A stretch of 55,004 nucleotides of DNA from Actinomycetota bacterium (GTDB taxonomy: Bacteria; Actinomycetota; Actinomycetes; Streptosporangiales; Streptosporangiaceae), in the NCBI GenBank assembly GCA_027314595.1, contig DAHVAN010000227.1:1-55004 (forward strand), read 5' to 3'. Shown piece by piece: positions 8,601 to 16,058 of this stretch. The translations under genes and the position numbers were made by a program. Within the stretch, counting starts at the first letter, position 1, and each line of letters opens with the position of its first letter. The notes beneath the pieces are model-generated. The model saw only the letters and a program-made list of their open reading frames with translations. It was not told the origin of the DNA and did no database searches.

Positions 8601-9336
8601 GGTGGGCCGGGGCAGGGAGCGCGCGTACGCGTACTTCCTGTACCCGCCGGAGAAGGCGCTGACCGAGACCGCGCACGAGCGGCTCGCCACGGTCGCGCAG
8701 CACACCGAGGTGGGCGCCGGAATGTACGTGGCGCTCAAGGACCTGGAGATCCGCGGCGCGGGCAACCTGCTCGGCGGCGAGCAGTCCGGGCACATCGCCG
8801 GGGTCGGGTTCGACCTGTACGTGCGCATGATCGGCGAGGCGGTGCGCGAGCTCAGGGACGACGCGCCCGCTGAGCGGCCGGAAGTGCGCGTGGAACTGCC
8901 GGTGAACGCGCACATCCCGCACGACTACATTCCTGGCGAGCGGCTGCGCCTCGAGGCGTACACCTCGATCGCGGCGATCGATTCTGAGTCCGACGTGGAC
9001 GCCGTCCGCGACGAGCTCACCGACCGGTACGGCGAGCTGCCGCCACCGGTGCTGACCCTGCTCGACGTCGCGCGGCTGCGGTTCAGCGCGCGCCGCGCCG
9101 GGCTGACGGACATCACCCTGCAGGGGGCGCACGTCCGGTTCGCGCCTGTCTTGCTGCCCGATTCGCGCGTGGTCCGGGTTCAGCGGCTCTACCCGAAGAC
9201 GGTGCTCAAACCGCCGGTGCGTACCATGCTGGTACCGGTGCCGAAGACCGCAACCTTCGGCGGAGAGCCGCTGCGCGACACCGAACTGCTCGCGTGGTGC
9301 GCGGAGGTCATCCGTTCGGTGCTCTCCGAGTCGTAA
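5644..9336 (+). CDS. mfd: Transcription-repair coupling factor Mfd
   Basis: This 1230-residue protein has the full Mfd layout. A UvrB-like N-terminal module is followed by the RNA polymerase-interacting domain (DYVVHEQHGVGRFVEM near 562). The superfamily 2 helicase core has Walker A GDVGYGKT at 712-719 and the DEEQRFGV box from 813. A RGRVGRGRERAYAYF segment and the C-terminal domain follow. Mfd removes RNA polymerase stalled at DNA lesions and recruits UvrA. Two Gly-rich insertions interrupt the N-terminal half, near residues 120-140 and 388-440, and account for extra length. The ATG at 5644 follows GGGACAGT. Confidence 0.97.
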   Translation: MSLAGLLAAVAEDPQLRSLLADADTAERDLVAPPALRPLLVAALASGAVGGPGTGRFVLVVTATAREADDLTAALGAFLPPETVACFPGWETLPHERLSPRSDTAGQRIAVLRRLSHPEGGPAGHAGTGNPPVRGSNGGNAGLLKVVVAPVRSVLQPIVAGLGDLEPVRLREGQDADPEDVIARLVDIGYSRAEIVTKRGELAVRGGLLDVFPPTEEHPLRIEFFGDTVEEIRAFRVADQRSCGRAPHGLWAPPCRELLLTPSVRARAKELADQHPSVAEHLGKIADGIAVEGMEAFASVLADRMELLLDHVPLGGILLACDPERIRTRAKELVATSQEFLEASWVSAAAGGEAPVDLGGSAFQPIARIREAAADLGVPWWTLAPFGLGGDGGQGGDWGQGGYGGTDSPSVTGGIPGGRPPGETQSQPASFGTIDAVPAPAYRGDTARMLADVRGWLREGWRVVLVTEGHGPAQRLAEMLRGEGFGARLGDIAEPPEAGLPCVSTGQLRQGFSWPSVRLALLTEADLAARGASRPGSRDARRMPSARRRGGVDPLQLRPGDYVVHEQHGVGRFVEMTSRTAAGATREYLVLEYAPAKRGHPPDRLYVPTDQLDEVTKYSGGEAPALHRLGGADWAKTKGRARKAVREIAAELIRLYSARMASPGHAFGADTPWQRELEDAFPYVETPDQLAAIDEVKRDMERAVPMDRLVCGDVGYGKTEIAVRAAFKAVQDGKQVAVLVPTTLLAQQHFNTFSERYAPFPVAVRPLSRFQSGAEVTQTLRGMADGTVDVVIGTHRLLSPETRFKRLGLVIIDEEQRFGVEHKEYLKRLRTQVDVLAMSATPIPRTLEMGVAGIREMSTILTPPEERHPVLTFVGSYDEKQISAAIRRELLRDGQVFYVHNRVQSIRRAAARVAELVPEARVAVAHGQMNEHELEKIMVDFWDRAFDVLVATTIVESGLDIPNANTLIVDRADAAGLSQLHQLRGRVGRGRERAYAYFLYPPEKALTETAHERLATVAQHTEVGAGMYVALKDLEIRGAGNLLGGEQSGHIAGVGFDLYVRMIGEAVRELRDDAPAERPEVRVELPVNAHIPHDYIPGERLRLEAYTSIAAIDSESDVDAVRDELTDRYGELPPPVLTLLDVARLRFSARRAGLTDITLQGAHVRFAPVLLPDSRVVRVQRLYPKTVLKPPVRTMLVPVPKTATFGGEPLRDTELLAWCAEVIRSVLSES
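6807..6860 (+). repeat. mfd: 18-bp tandem repeat inside mfd
   Basis: GGGCGGAGACGGGGGTCA (6807-6824) is repeated with one change at 6825-6842, and a degenerate third copy runs to 6860. The unit length is a multiple of three, so the repeat adds a Gly/Asp/Gln-rich stretch without breaking the frame. A dense G/C palindromic patch follows at about 6882-6912. Confidence 0.7.
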
Positions 9337-9358
9337 CTAATCCTGGAAGGGATCCTCA

Positions 9359-10057
9359 GTGTCCGGCAAGCCTGGCGCAGCGGCGCGTGCGGCCGCCTTC
9401 GGCGTGGTCTCGATGGGCGCGTGCGTGCTGCTCGCCGCGTGCTCCCCGGTCAAGATGGGAGCCGCGGCAGTGGTCGGCGACCAGCGGATCACCCAGTCGG
9501 CGGTGGACACTGCGGTCTCCAACCTGCAGACCGCCGCCAAGCCGTACGGCAGCGAAATCACGCTGACGGCGGCCCAGATGCCCGCCGCGGTGCTGACCTG
9601 GCTGATCAAGTTCCAGATCGGGGACCAGGTGGCGGCCAGCCGCGGCATCTCGGTGACGCAGGCGCAGATTCAGGCGGGGGTCGCGAACATCAACACCCAG
9701 GCGGCCCAGGCCGCCTCGCAGGGGGGGCTGAGCAGCCCGCAGGCGGCCCTGCTGAACGCGGGGGTTCCGCCGCAGATGCTGACCGACCTCGGGAAATACC
9801 AGGCTCAGGAGCTCGAGTACGCCCAGATCGTGAACGGCGGCAAGCTTCCGACCACTGTGGCGGAGGGCAACGCCGTCAACGCGAAGCTGCTCAAGGCGCA
9901 GTGCGTGGCCGCCAAGTCGCTCAACATCCAGGTGAACCCGCAGTTCGGGCGGCTGGACTACACCCAGTTCGCCGTGGTGCCCGCGGCGGACACGCTGTCC
10001 CAGCCGGCCGGGGTGCCCTCGCCAGCCGACACCACCGGGCTCACCCCCGGGTGCTGA
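9359..10057 (+). CDS. SurA N-terminal domain-like lipoprotein
   Basis: This 232-residue protein has a lipoprotein signal peptide, with lipobox LAAC (Cys28). After it comes VVGDQRITQSAVDTAVSNL, the start typical of SurA/PrsA-like chaperones. No PPIase domain follows: the C-terminal part is Gln/Ala-rich and ends soon after a conserved-looking NPQFGRLDY segment, the usual end of such lipoproteins. It is probably a membrane-anchored extracytoplasmic chaperone-like protein. The GTG start at 9359 has GGAAGGGA upstream and lies 22 bp after mfd; mazG follows. Confidence 0.82.
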   Translation: MSGKPGAAARAAAFGVVSMGACVLLAACSPVKMGAAAVVGDQRITQSAVDTAVSNLQTAAKPYGSEITLTAAQMPAAVLTWLIKFQIGDQVAASRGISVTQAQIQAGVANINTQAAQAASQGGLSSPQAALLNAGVPPQMLTDLGKYQAQELEYAQIVNGGKLPTTVAEGNAVNAKLLKAQCVAAKSLNIQVNPQFGRLDYTQFAVVPAADTLSQPAGVPSPADTTGLTPGC

Positions 10058-10074
10058 TAGCGGTTCCGGCCCCA

Positions 10075-10116
10075 TGCTGACGATTCCGTGCTGACGATTC
10101 CGTGCTGACGATCCTG
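10075..10116 (+). repeat. Triple 14-bp repeat across the mazG start
   Basis: TGCTGACGATTCCG occurs at 10075-10088 and 10089-10102, with a third, diverged copy at 10103-10116. Because 14 is not a multiple of three, each copy offers an ATG or GTG in a different frame. Only the last one (GTG 10102) opens mazG. The ATG at 10074 reaches a stop after six codons. Confidence 0.7.
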
Positions 10117-11115
10117 CTGACCAGCCCGCGGGTGGCCCCAGGGCTCCTGACCTGGCAGGCATGGTCGGCGCTGCGCTCTGCTTCGCGTGTGCTCGCCGGC
10201 CCGGATCATCCGCAGCTGCCCGCGCTGGCTGCGGCCGGTGTCGGTCCCGAGGTGCTCGACGGGCCGCCGGAGGCGGCGGCGCTCGCGGGGGTGCTGTCGG
10301 CAGCCGCCGCGGACGGGCCCGCGGTCTGGCTGGAGCCTCCTGGCGAGCAGGCCGGCCCGGGGCTGCTCGGCGCGCTTTCCGTCCAGTTCCTCGTGCTGCG
10401 GGGCTCGGATGACCTGCCTGGCGCCCACCTCGTCGACGTGGTCGCCGTGATGGACACGCTGCGCGCCTCGTGCCCGTGGGACAGGGAGCAGACGCATTCG
10501 TCGTTGCTGCGCTACCTCCTTGAGGAGGCCTACGAGACGGTCGAGACAGTGGAGAGCGGCGATCTGGCGGCGCTGCGCGAAGAGCTCGGCGACGTGCTGC
10601 TGCAGGTCGCGTTCCATGCCAGGATCGCGGCCGAGCGTTCCGCTGGCGAAGGCGGGTTCACGATCGACGACGTGGCCGATGTGCTCGTCGCCAAGCTGAA
10701 GCGCCGCCACCCCCACGTGTTCGGCACGGTCGCCGTCTCCTCAGCGGACGAGGTGTCCGCCAACTGGGAGGACATCAAGAAGGCCGAGCGCGCGCTGCGG
10801 TCGTCGGCCGCTGGCGGTGGCGCGCCTTCTGTGCTCGACGGAGTGCCGTTCGGGCAGCCGGCGCTGTCGCTGGCCGCGCAGCTCCAGCGCCGGGCGGAGC
10901 GGGCGGGCCTCCCTCCCGGCGTTGGCCGCCCGGGCCGCCCGGGCCGCCCGGACGGCGAGCTCGGCGACGAGCTGATGCGGCTGGTGGCACGCGCCGGCGC
11001 GGCGGGAACGGATCCGGAACTAGCGCTGCGGGCAGCCGCACGGCGCTTCGCTGAGCAGGTGCGCGAGTGGGAGCGCTCGGGCCAGGTCAATCCGGCGAGC
11101 GACGCAGGCGTCTAA
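10102..11115 (+). CDS. mazG: MazG nucleoside triphosphate pyrophosphohydrolase
   Basis: This 337-residue protein has an actinobacterial N-terminal extension of about 115 residues (TSPRVAPGLLTWQAW). The MazG domain starts at VMDTLRASCPWDREQTH. Metal-binding signatures are EEAYE near 144-148 and EELGD near 160. A further segment reads KRRHPHVFG...NWEDIKKAE. It hydrolyses NTPs and non-canonical dNTPs to NMP plus PPi, housecleaning the nucleotide pool. It has a single complete MazG domain, whereas E. coli MazG has two. The GTG at 10102 is chosen because TSPRVAPG is the expected N-terminus. Confidence 0.92.
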   Translation: MLTILLTSPRVAPGLLTWQAWSALRSASRVLAGPDHPQLPALAAAGVGPEVLDGPPEAAALAGVLSAAAADGPAVWLEPPGEQAGPGLLGALSVQFLVLRGSDDLPGAHLVDVVAVMDTLRASCPWDREQTHSSLLRYLLEEAYETVETVESGDLAALREELGDVLLQVAFHARIAAERSAGEGGFTIDDVADVLVAKLKRRHPHVFGTVAVSSADEVSANWEDIKKAERALRSSAAGGGAPSVLDGVPFGQPALSLAAQLQRRAERAGLPPGVGRPGRPGRPDGELGDELMRLVARAGAAGTDPELALRAAARRFAEQVREWERSGQVNPASDAGV

Positions 11116-11425
11116 CTGAAATTGCACGGCTTTGCGCCGCTCTACGGGATTTGATTACGAGTTGATGACGATCACGGCTTTCGTGCGCTAGCCTATGGCA
11201 GCCAGGTATGCCCGGGAGCCCGTGTACCTGCCCCAGCCGGGATCACATAGTTTGTACAGAAGTTTCTGCTGGTCAACGTGGGGTCCTTCGCCTTTCCTGA
11301 TCCCTGCGTGTCAACCGCTTCACAGAGCCACGCGTCTTGTTAGAGGGAAGGCTCTTCGTATCTCAGCTTGACCTCAGACTACGGGGCGGCTGGCTTGCCA
11401 GCACAAAGGGGCGGGACGGTCTAGT
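11116..11425. other. Non-coding leader before the polysaccharide locus
   Basis: About 310 bp without a credible gene separates mazG from the priming glycosyltransferase and must hold the promoter of the first polysaccharide gene. It is less GC-rich than its surroundings. I see no recognisable riboswitch, no strong hairpin and no convincing sigma-70 pair. Confidence 0.5.
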
Positions 11426-12868
11426 GTGAGTAATTTTGTCATCACGGCCAGCGACAGGCGGACGCGCGCAGGTTCGGGGCTGGCGATATGGACACGGCTG
11501 TACCTTCGCCGGGCAGCCATGTCCGACTTCGTGATCGCGGTTGCCTCCTCCACGCTGGCTCTCCAATTGCGCTTCGACGGCCACATCACTCCTGAGTACG
11601 CCGCGCTGAGCGTCGCCTTCCCGCTGTTGTGGGTGATGACCCTTTGGCTGGCCGGAGCCTATGACGGCCGTTACATCGGAATTGGTTCTGATGAGTTCCG
11701 CAAGGTGCTCAACGCCGGGGTAAGCCTCACCGCGGGGCTCGCGATTCTCTCTTACGCGATCAACACCGAACTGTCGCGGGAGTACCTCATGCTCGCCATG
11801 CCGGGCGTCACAGTACTCGACCTGATGGCCAGGATCATCATGCGCAAGCGGCTGCACAGGCAGCGCGCCCAGGGCCGCTGCATGGCTTCCGTGCTCGCCG
11901 TGGGGCACGAGTCGGCCGTGGCCGACCTGGTCACCGAGCTGCGGCGGGACACCTACCACGGGATGAGCGTGACGGCGACCTGCCTGACGGGGAAATCGGA
12001 AAGCCGCGAGGTGGCCGGCGTGCCGGTGTTCGGCGGACTGCCCGACGTGGCGGACGCCGTGCGCCGCTGCGGCGCCGATACGGTCGCGGTGCTGTCAAGC
12101 AGCGAGATCGACGGGTTCACGCTCAGGCAGCTCGCCTGGGAGCTGGAGAAGACCGGCACCGACTTGTGCGTCGCACCCGCGCTGCTCGATGTGGCCGGTC
12201 CCCGTACGACGATCCGCCCGACGGCCGGACTGACGCTCCTGCACGTGGACCACCCGCAGCTGAGCGGTCCGCGCCTGGTCATCAAGGAGATCTTCGACCG
12301 CGTTGTGGCCGGCATGGCGCTCATCCTGCTGTCCCCGCTGTTCGTCTCGCTCGCGCTGGCGATCCGGCTGTTCGACCCGGGTCCCGCGATGTTCACCCAG
12401 ACGAGGGTCGGCAAAGACGGCCGTACATTCAAGATCTACAAGTTCCGCACCATGGTCGTGGACGCCGAGCAGCGCCTGGCTGAACTGCAGACCAGCAACG
12501 ACGTCGACGGGGTCCTGTTCAAGATGCGCCGCGACCCCCGGGTGACGGCGATCGGCGCGTGGCTGCGCAAGTGGTCCATGGACGAGCTGCCGCAGCTCCT
12601 CAACGTGTTCAAGGGCGAGATGTCGCTGGTGGGACCGCGGCCCGCGCTGCCGGATGAAGCGGCACGATACGCCGACCACGTCCGGCGACGGCTGGTCGTC
12701 AAGCCAGGGCTGACCGGCATGTGGCAAGTGAACGGCAGGTCTGACCTGTCATGGGACGAAACGGTCCGGCTGGACCTGCGGTACGTGGAGAACTGGTCGC
12801 TCGCCCTTGACCTGCAAATCCTATGGAAGACGTTCTCGGTGATCTTCAGGGGATCCGGCGCCTACTAG
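11426..12868 (+). CDS. Polyprenyl-phosphate sugar-1-phosphate transferase (WbaP/WcaJ-type priming enzyme)
   Basis: This 480-residue protein has N-terminal membrane segments (about 30-120), a CoA-binding-like middle domain, and a C-terminal catalytic bacterial sugar transferase domain. The catalytic domain starts with KEIFDRVVAGMALILLSP near 287-304. It then shows VGKDGRTFKIYKFRTM (328-343), SMDELPQLLNVFKGEMSLVGPRP (384-406) and KPGLTGMWQVNGRS. The enzyme transfers a sugar-1-phosphate to undecaprenyl or decaprenyl phosphate at the inner membrane, the first step of Wzx/Wzy polysaccharide assembly. The sugar is not predictable. The GTG start at 11426 lacks a clear ribosome site. Confidence 0.94.
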   Translation: MSNFVITASDRRTRAGSGLAIWTRLYLRRAAMSDFVIAVASSTLALQLRFDGHITPEYAALSVAFPLLWVMTLWLAGAYDGRYIGIGSDEFRKVLNAGVSLTAGLAILSYAINTELSREYLMLAMPGVTVLDLMARIIMRKRLHRQRAQGRCMASVLAVGHESAVADLVTELRRDTYHGMSVTATCLTGKSESREVAGVPVFGGLPDVADAVRRCGADTVAVLSSSEIDGFTLRQLAWELEKTGTDLCVAPALLDVAGPRTTIRPTAGLTLLHVDHPQLSGPRLVIKEIFDRVVAGMALILLSPLFVSLALAIRLFDPGPAMFTQTRVGKDGRTFKIYKFRTMVVDAEQRLAELQTSNDVDGVLFKMRRDPRVTAIGAWLRKWSMDELPQLLNVFKGEMSLVGPRPALPDEAARYADHVRRRLVVKPGLTGMWQVNGRSDLSWDETVRLDLRYVENWSLALDLQILWKTFSVIFRGSGAY

Positions 12869-12944
12869 CCATGATCCCGCTCTCGCTGAGTCTGCGGTCA
12901 CACAGAACTCGATCAACGCCGATGTCTTCTCCAGGGAGATGCAG

Positions 12945-13565
12945 ATGACAGCAACAGCGATGATGGACCACCATCTCGCCGAAGCCGGACCCGGCAGCCG
13001 GGGCGCTTACCGCGCTGCCGCGGACCTGGACGTCGCCCGGCTGGTGCTGCAGGCCGCGACCGGGGACAAGCACGCCTGGGAGCGGCTTGTCGACCAGTAC
13101 TCCCGGCTCATCTGGTCCATAACGCGGGAGTTCAAGCTCGTGGAGAGCGACGCCGCCGATGTCGTGCAGACGACGTGGATGCGGCTGATCGAGCACATCG
13201 ACCAGTTGCAGCATCCGGAGCGCGTCGGCTCCTGGCTGGCGGCGACGGCACGCAATGAATGCCTGCGGAACCTGGCCGCGCGCAAGAGGATCGTCCTTGC
13301 CCACGAGGACGTGGCGTTCGACGGTCCTGCCGAGCATGAGCCCGAGATCGACGAGGCGCTGCTCGCCGAGGAGCGCGCGGAGGTCGTCCGTGAAGCGATG
13401 GCTCACCTGCCGCGGCGGTGGCAGCGCCTGATAGAGCTCCTGATGGCCGATCCCCCGGTCTCCTACGCCGAGATATCGGATAAACTGGGCCTGCCCATCG
13501 GCAGCATCGGCCCTACCCGGGGACGGTGCCTGGCCAGGTTGCGCCTGCTGCTCGAACCGTCGTGA
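12945..13565 (+). CDS. ECF-type RNA polymerase sigma factor
   Basis: About 206 residues. Region 2 spans WERLVDQYSRLIWSIT through DAADVVQTTWMRLIEHI. Region 4 spans AHLPRRWQRLIELLM through YAEISDKLGLPIGSIGPTRGRCLARLR. ATG 12945 is favoured over ATG 12939 because AGGGAG (12933-12938) is then 6 nt away, whereas it abuts the earlier ATG. The gene starts 76 bp after the priming transferase on the same strand and could regulate the polysaccharide locus. No anti-sigma factor gene is adjacent, and the protein has no extra C-terminal domain. The target promoters are unknown. Confidence 0.88.
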   Translation: MTATAMMDHHLAEAGPGSRGAYRAAADLDVARLVLQAATGDKHAWERLVDQYSRLIWSITREFKLVESDAADVVQTTWMRLIEHIDQLQHPERVGSWLAATARNECLRNLAARKRIVLAHEDVAFDGPAEHEPEIDEALLAEERAEVVREAMAHLPRRWQRLIELLMADPPVSYAEISDKLGLPIGSIGPTRGRCLARLRLLLEPS

Positions 13566-13585
13566 GTTCGCCGGTCACCTGGCCG

Positions 13586-14692
13586 CTATAGGTCATCGGC
13601 GGCGATCCACCGGCCCCCGTTGGCTTCGACCTCCGGGTAGGCGTCCCGTACCTCGGCCATGAGGTCGGAAACGAAGACCAGGACCCTATCGGGTGCCCGC
13701 GCGACAAGCTCGGCGGGACTTATCACGGGGATGCGGGTGCCCGGCATGCGCGATCCCTGCTTGGCGGGTGACGCGTCGGCGACACCCGCGAGGAGGTCGC
13801 GGTCTACCCCCGCCGTGTGCAGCAGGGCTACGGCGCGCGAGGCGGCGCCGTAGCCGAGAACGGTATCGCCCGCCTCCTTCATCGCGGCAAGCCAGTCAGA
13901 CAAGCCTCGAGCCTGCGCACGCACCGCGCTCTGCAGGCCGCCCAGGACGGCCGGGTCGCGGACTCCCGTCTTGGCCTCGTCCGCGAGCAACTGCCGGACA
14001 GAGTCGCCGGGCTCGCCTGGGCTGTCGGGATCACGCCGGGCGGCCAGCAGTATGGTGCCGCCGTAAAGGTCGAAATCCCAGGCCATCCGAGCGCTGAAGC
14101 CGCAGGCGGCGAGCATCGCGGCGAGCGCGGCGGTGGAGTAGTAGGCGTAATGCCCGTGGCGCAGCGCGTTCCACTGACCATAGCGAACGATGGTTTGCAG
14201 CGAGTGGTACTGCAGCAGCAGCACGCCGCCCGGTGCCACCCTGGCGGCCCGCTCGGCCAGAGCGGCCGCCTGGTCGCCCGCGTGCATCAGCCCGAAGCAG
14301 TCGAGAACGACGTCCGCCTGCTCCGCCTCCCGCACCGGAATCAGCCCGCGGTCCGCGAGCAGGCGCAGCCACGAACCGCCGTGCGGACTCCCGTACTCCG
14401 CTACCCGCGCCCCGCCCGGCAGCAGTCCCGCCGCCTCGACCCGGGCTATGGCCTGTGCCGCCTGCGCCACGAGCGCCGCTGGCTCGATCCCCTTCGGTTC
14501 CCCGGGAACGGTAGAGTCGGCCAGCAGTTGCGCAAGGCCGCAGTATGAGCAGACCCACATTTGAAGTGGGTAAACCGGATCGGGTCCTGGATCGTCACAC
14601 AAGGGAAAGTAGTCACACGCGGGCTGCTCGCCGAGATCGAGCACGAGCTGTCCGGACTGTCCACGACATGCCCGGCAGCGGTGCTGGTTCAT
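13586..14692 (-). CDS. TylC3/NovU-family-like sugar C-methyltransferase, divergent
   Basis: This 368-residue protein has the three-part layout of sugar C-methyltransferases. It has an N-terminal zinc-binding knuckle (C6/C9 and C48/C51), a central methyltransferase domain, and a C-terminal GYGAASRA...KQGSRMPGTRIPV domain. The central SAM motif is eroded (AEYGSPHGGSW instead of an xSNDGYL-type loop). The usual YHEHFSY catalytic segment reads RHGHYAYYS. It may have changed or lost activity. AGGAGG lies 5 nt before ATG 14692. It is divergent from a better-preserved homologue at 14815, with 122 bp between them, and ends 20 bp from the convergent sigma factor gene. Confidence 0.84.
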   Translation of the reverse strand: MNQHRCRACRGQSGQLVLDLGEQPACDYFPLCDDPGPDPVYPLQMWVCSYCGLAQLLADSTVPGEPKGIEPAALVAQAAQAIARVEAAGLLPGGARVAEYGSPHGGSWLRLLADRGLIPVREAEQADVVLDCFGLMHAGDQAAALAERAARVAPGGVLLLQYHSLQTIVRYGQWNALRHGHYAYYSTAALAAMLAACGFSARMAWDFDLYGGTILLAARRDPDSPGEPGDSVRQLLADEAKTGVRDPAVLGGLQSAVRAQARGLSDWLAAMKEAGDTVLGYGAASRAVALLHTAGVDRDLLAGVADASPAKQGSRMPGTRIPVISPAELVARAPDRVLVFVSDLMAEVRDAYPEVEANGGRWIAADDL

Positions 14693-14814
14693 CGGTGCCT
14701 CCTGCGCTCTCCGCTCAGCCGCATAGCCTGCCAGGCCGCCTGGTCCCGGGCGCGGGCGCGGGAGAGCCTGGGGGACACGGGCATTGCAGTGCAGAATCTA
14801 GCTTATGGGGGAGC

Positions 14815-16047
14815 ATGTCGTCACGGCATAGGTGCCGCTTGTGCGACGCGAACCTGGCGCGTGTATTCATCGACCTGGGCATGTCGCCGCTCTGCGAGAG
14901 CTACGTCGCCGCCGGGAACATCGACGCACCCGAGGTGTTCTATCCGCTGCGCGTGCTGATATGCGACGAGTGCCTGCTGGTCCAGCTGCCCGCCTACGTC
15001 TCCGGCGAAAGCATCTTCTCTGACTACGCGTACTTCTCGTCCTACTCCGACTCGTGGGTGGCGCACGCGAGACGTTTCGCGCGGGAGATGATGACCTCGC
15101 TGAGCCTGACGGCCGAAAGCCTGGTCACCGAGGTGGCGAGCAACGACGGCTATCTCCTCCAGCACTTTCAGGCCCGCGGCATCCCGGTCCTCGGTATCGA
15201 GCCCGCCGCGAACGTGGCCGCCGCCGCGCGCGCCAAGGGCATCCGTACCGAGGTCCGTTTCCTCGGGCCGGACACGGGCGCGGAGATCGCCATCCGGTAC
15301 GGACGCGCGGACCTGGTCGTGGCGAACAACGTCTTCGCGCACGTTCCCGACATCCGCGGGTTCGCCGCGGGCCTGCGCGCCCTGGTCAAGGCGCCGGGGC
15401 TGGTGACCCTGGAGTTCCCGCACCTGCTCCGGCTGATCGAGGGCCGGCAGTACGACACGATTTACCACGAGCACTTCTCCTACCTTTCCTTGCGCACCGC
15501 TTCGTCCGCGCTGGCGACCGCCGGCCTGCGCGTCGTCGATGTGGCCGAGCTCGGCACCCACGGTGGCTCGCTGCGGGTCTATGCCCGCCCGGAAGAGTCC
15601 GCCGGCGAGCCCACCGCGCGAGTCAAGGCGGTGCTTGACTCCGAAGAACTGGCCGGCCTGCACACCGTCGCGGGTCACGAGGATTTCGCGGCGGCCGTGC
15701 TGAAAATCAAGAGCGACCTGCTCGGCTTCCTGCTTGCCGCGGCGCGCGACCGCCGCACCGTCGTCGGCTACGGTGCTCCGGGCAAGGGGAACACGCTGCT
15801 CAACCACTGCGGAATCCGCTCCGATATGCTCGCCTATACCGTCGACAGGAGCCCGGTGAAGCAGGGTAGGTTCCTGCCTGGCACGCACATCCCCATCTAC
15901 CAGCCAGAGCGCATCGCACAGACCAAGCCCGACTACGTCCTTGTGCTTCCCTGGAACCTTCGGGAAGAGCTGACAGAACAGCTGTCCTATGTACGATCCT
16001 GGGGCGGACGGCTGGTCTTCCCGATCCCCGAGCTGGCGATCGTCTGA
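14815..16047 (+). CDS. NDP-sugar C-methyltransferase (TylC3/NovU family)
   Basis: 410 residues. The N-terminal zinc cysteines are C7/C10 and C50/C53. The SAM-binding loop VASNDGYL lies at 107-114, and the catalytic-type YHEHFSY at 217-223. The C-terminal domain has GYGAPGKGNTLL and KQGRFLPGTHIP. The family C-methylates NDP-keto-sugars during branched deoxysugar synthesis; here it probably supplies a methyl-branched unit for the polysaccharide. ATG 14815 is chosen because GGGGGA lies just upstream and the zinc motif follows at once; the frame is open further upstream. It is followed 11 bp later by the nucleotidyltransferase, starting a four-gene run to 18833. Confidence 0.92.
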   Translation: MSSRHRCRLCDANLARVFIDLGMSPLCESYVAAGNIDAPEVFYPLRVLICDECLLVQLPAYVSGESIFSDYAYFSSYSDSWVAHARRFAREMMTSLSLTAESLVTEVASNDGYLLQHFQARGIPVLGIEPAANVAAAARAKGIRTEVRFLGPDTGAEIAIRYGRADLVVANNVFAHVPDIRGFAAGLRALVKAPGLVTLEFPHLLRLIEGRQYDTIYHEHFSYLSLRTASSALATAGLRVVDVAELGTHGGSLRVYARPEESAGEPTARVKAVLDSEELAGLHTVAGHEDFAAAVLKIKSDLLGFLLAAARDRRTVVGYGAPGKGNTLLNHCGIRSDMLAYTVDRSPVKQGRFLPGTHIPIYQPERIAQTKPDYVLVLPWNLREELTEQLSYVRSWGGRLVFPIPELAIV

Positions 16048-16058
16048 GAGGTGGCTGA

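Noticed and set aside
6049-9132. A 1027-codon minus-strand frame inside mfd
   Set aside because: It is antisense to a clearly conserved gene. Its Arg/His/Leu/Val-rich, Lys-poor composition is typical of GC-rich antisense frames, and it has no motif.
11116-11425. A c-di-AMP (ydaO-type) or other riboswitch before the first polysaccharide gene
   Set aside because: I could not match the conserved core or draw the expected stems.
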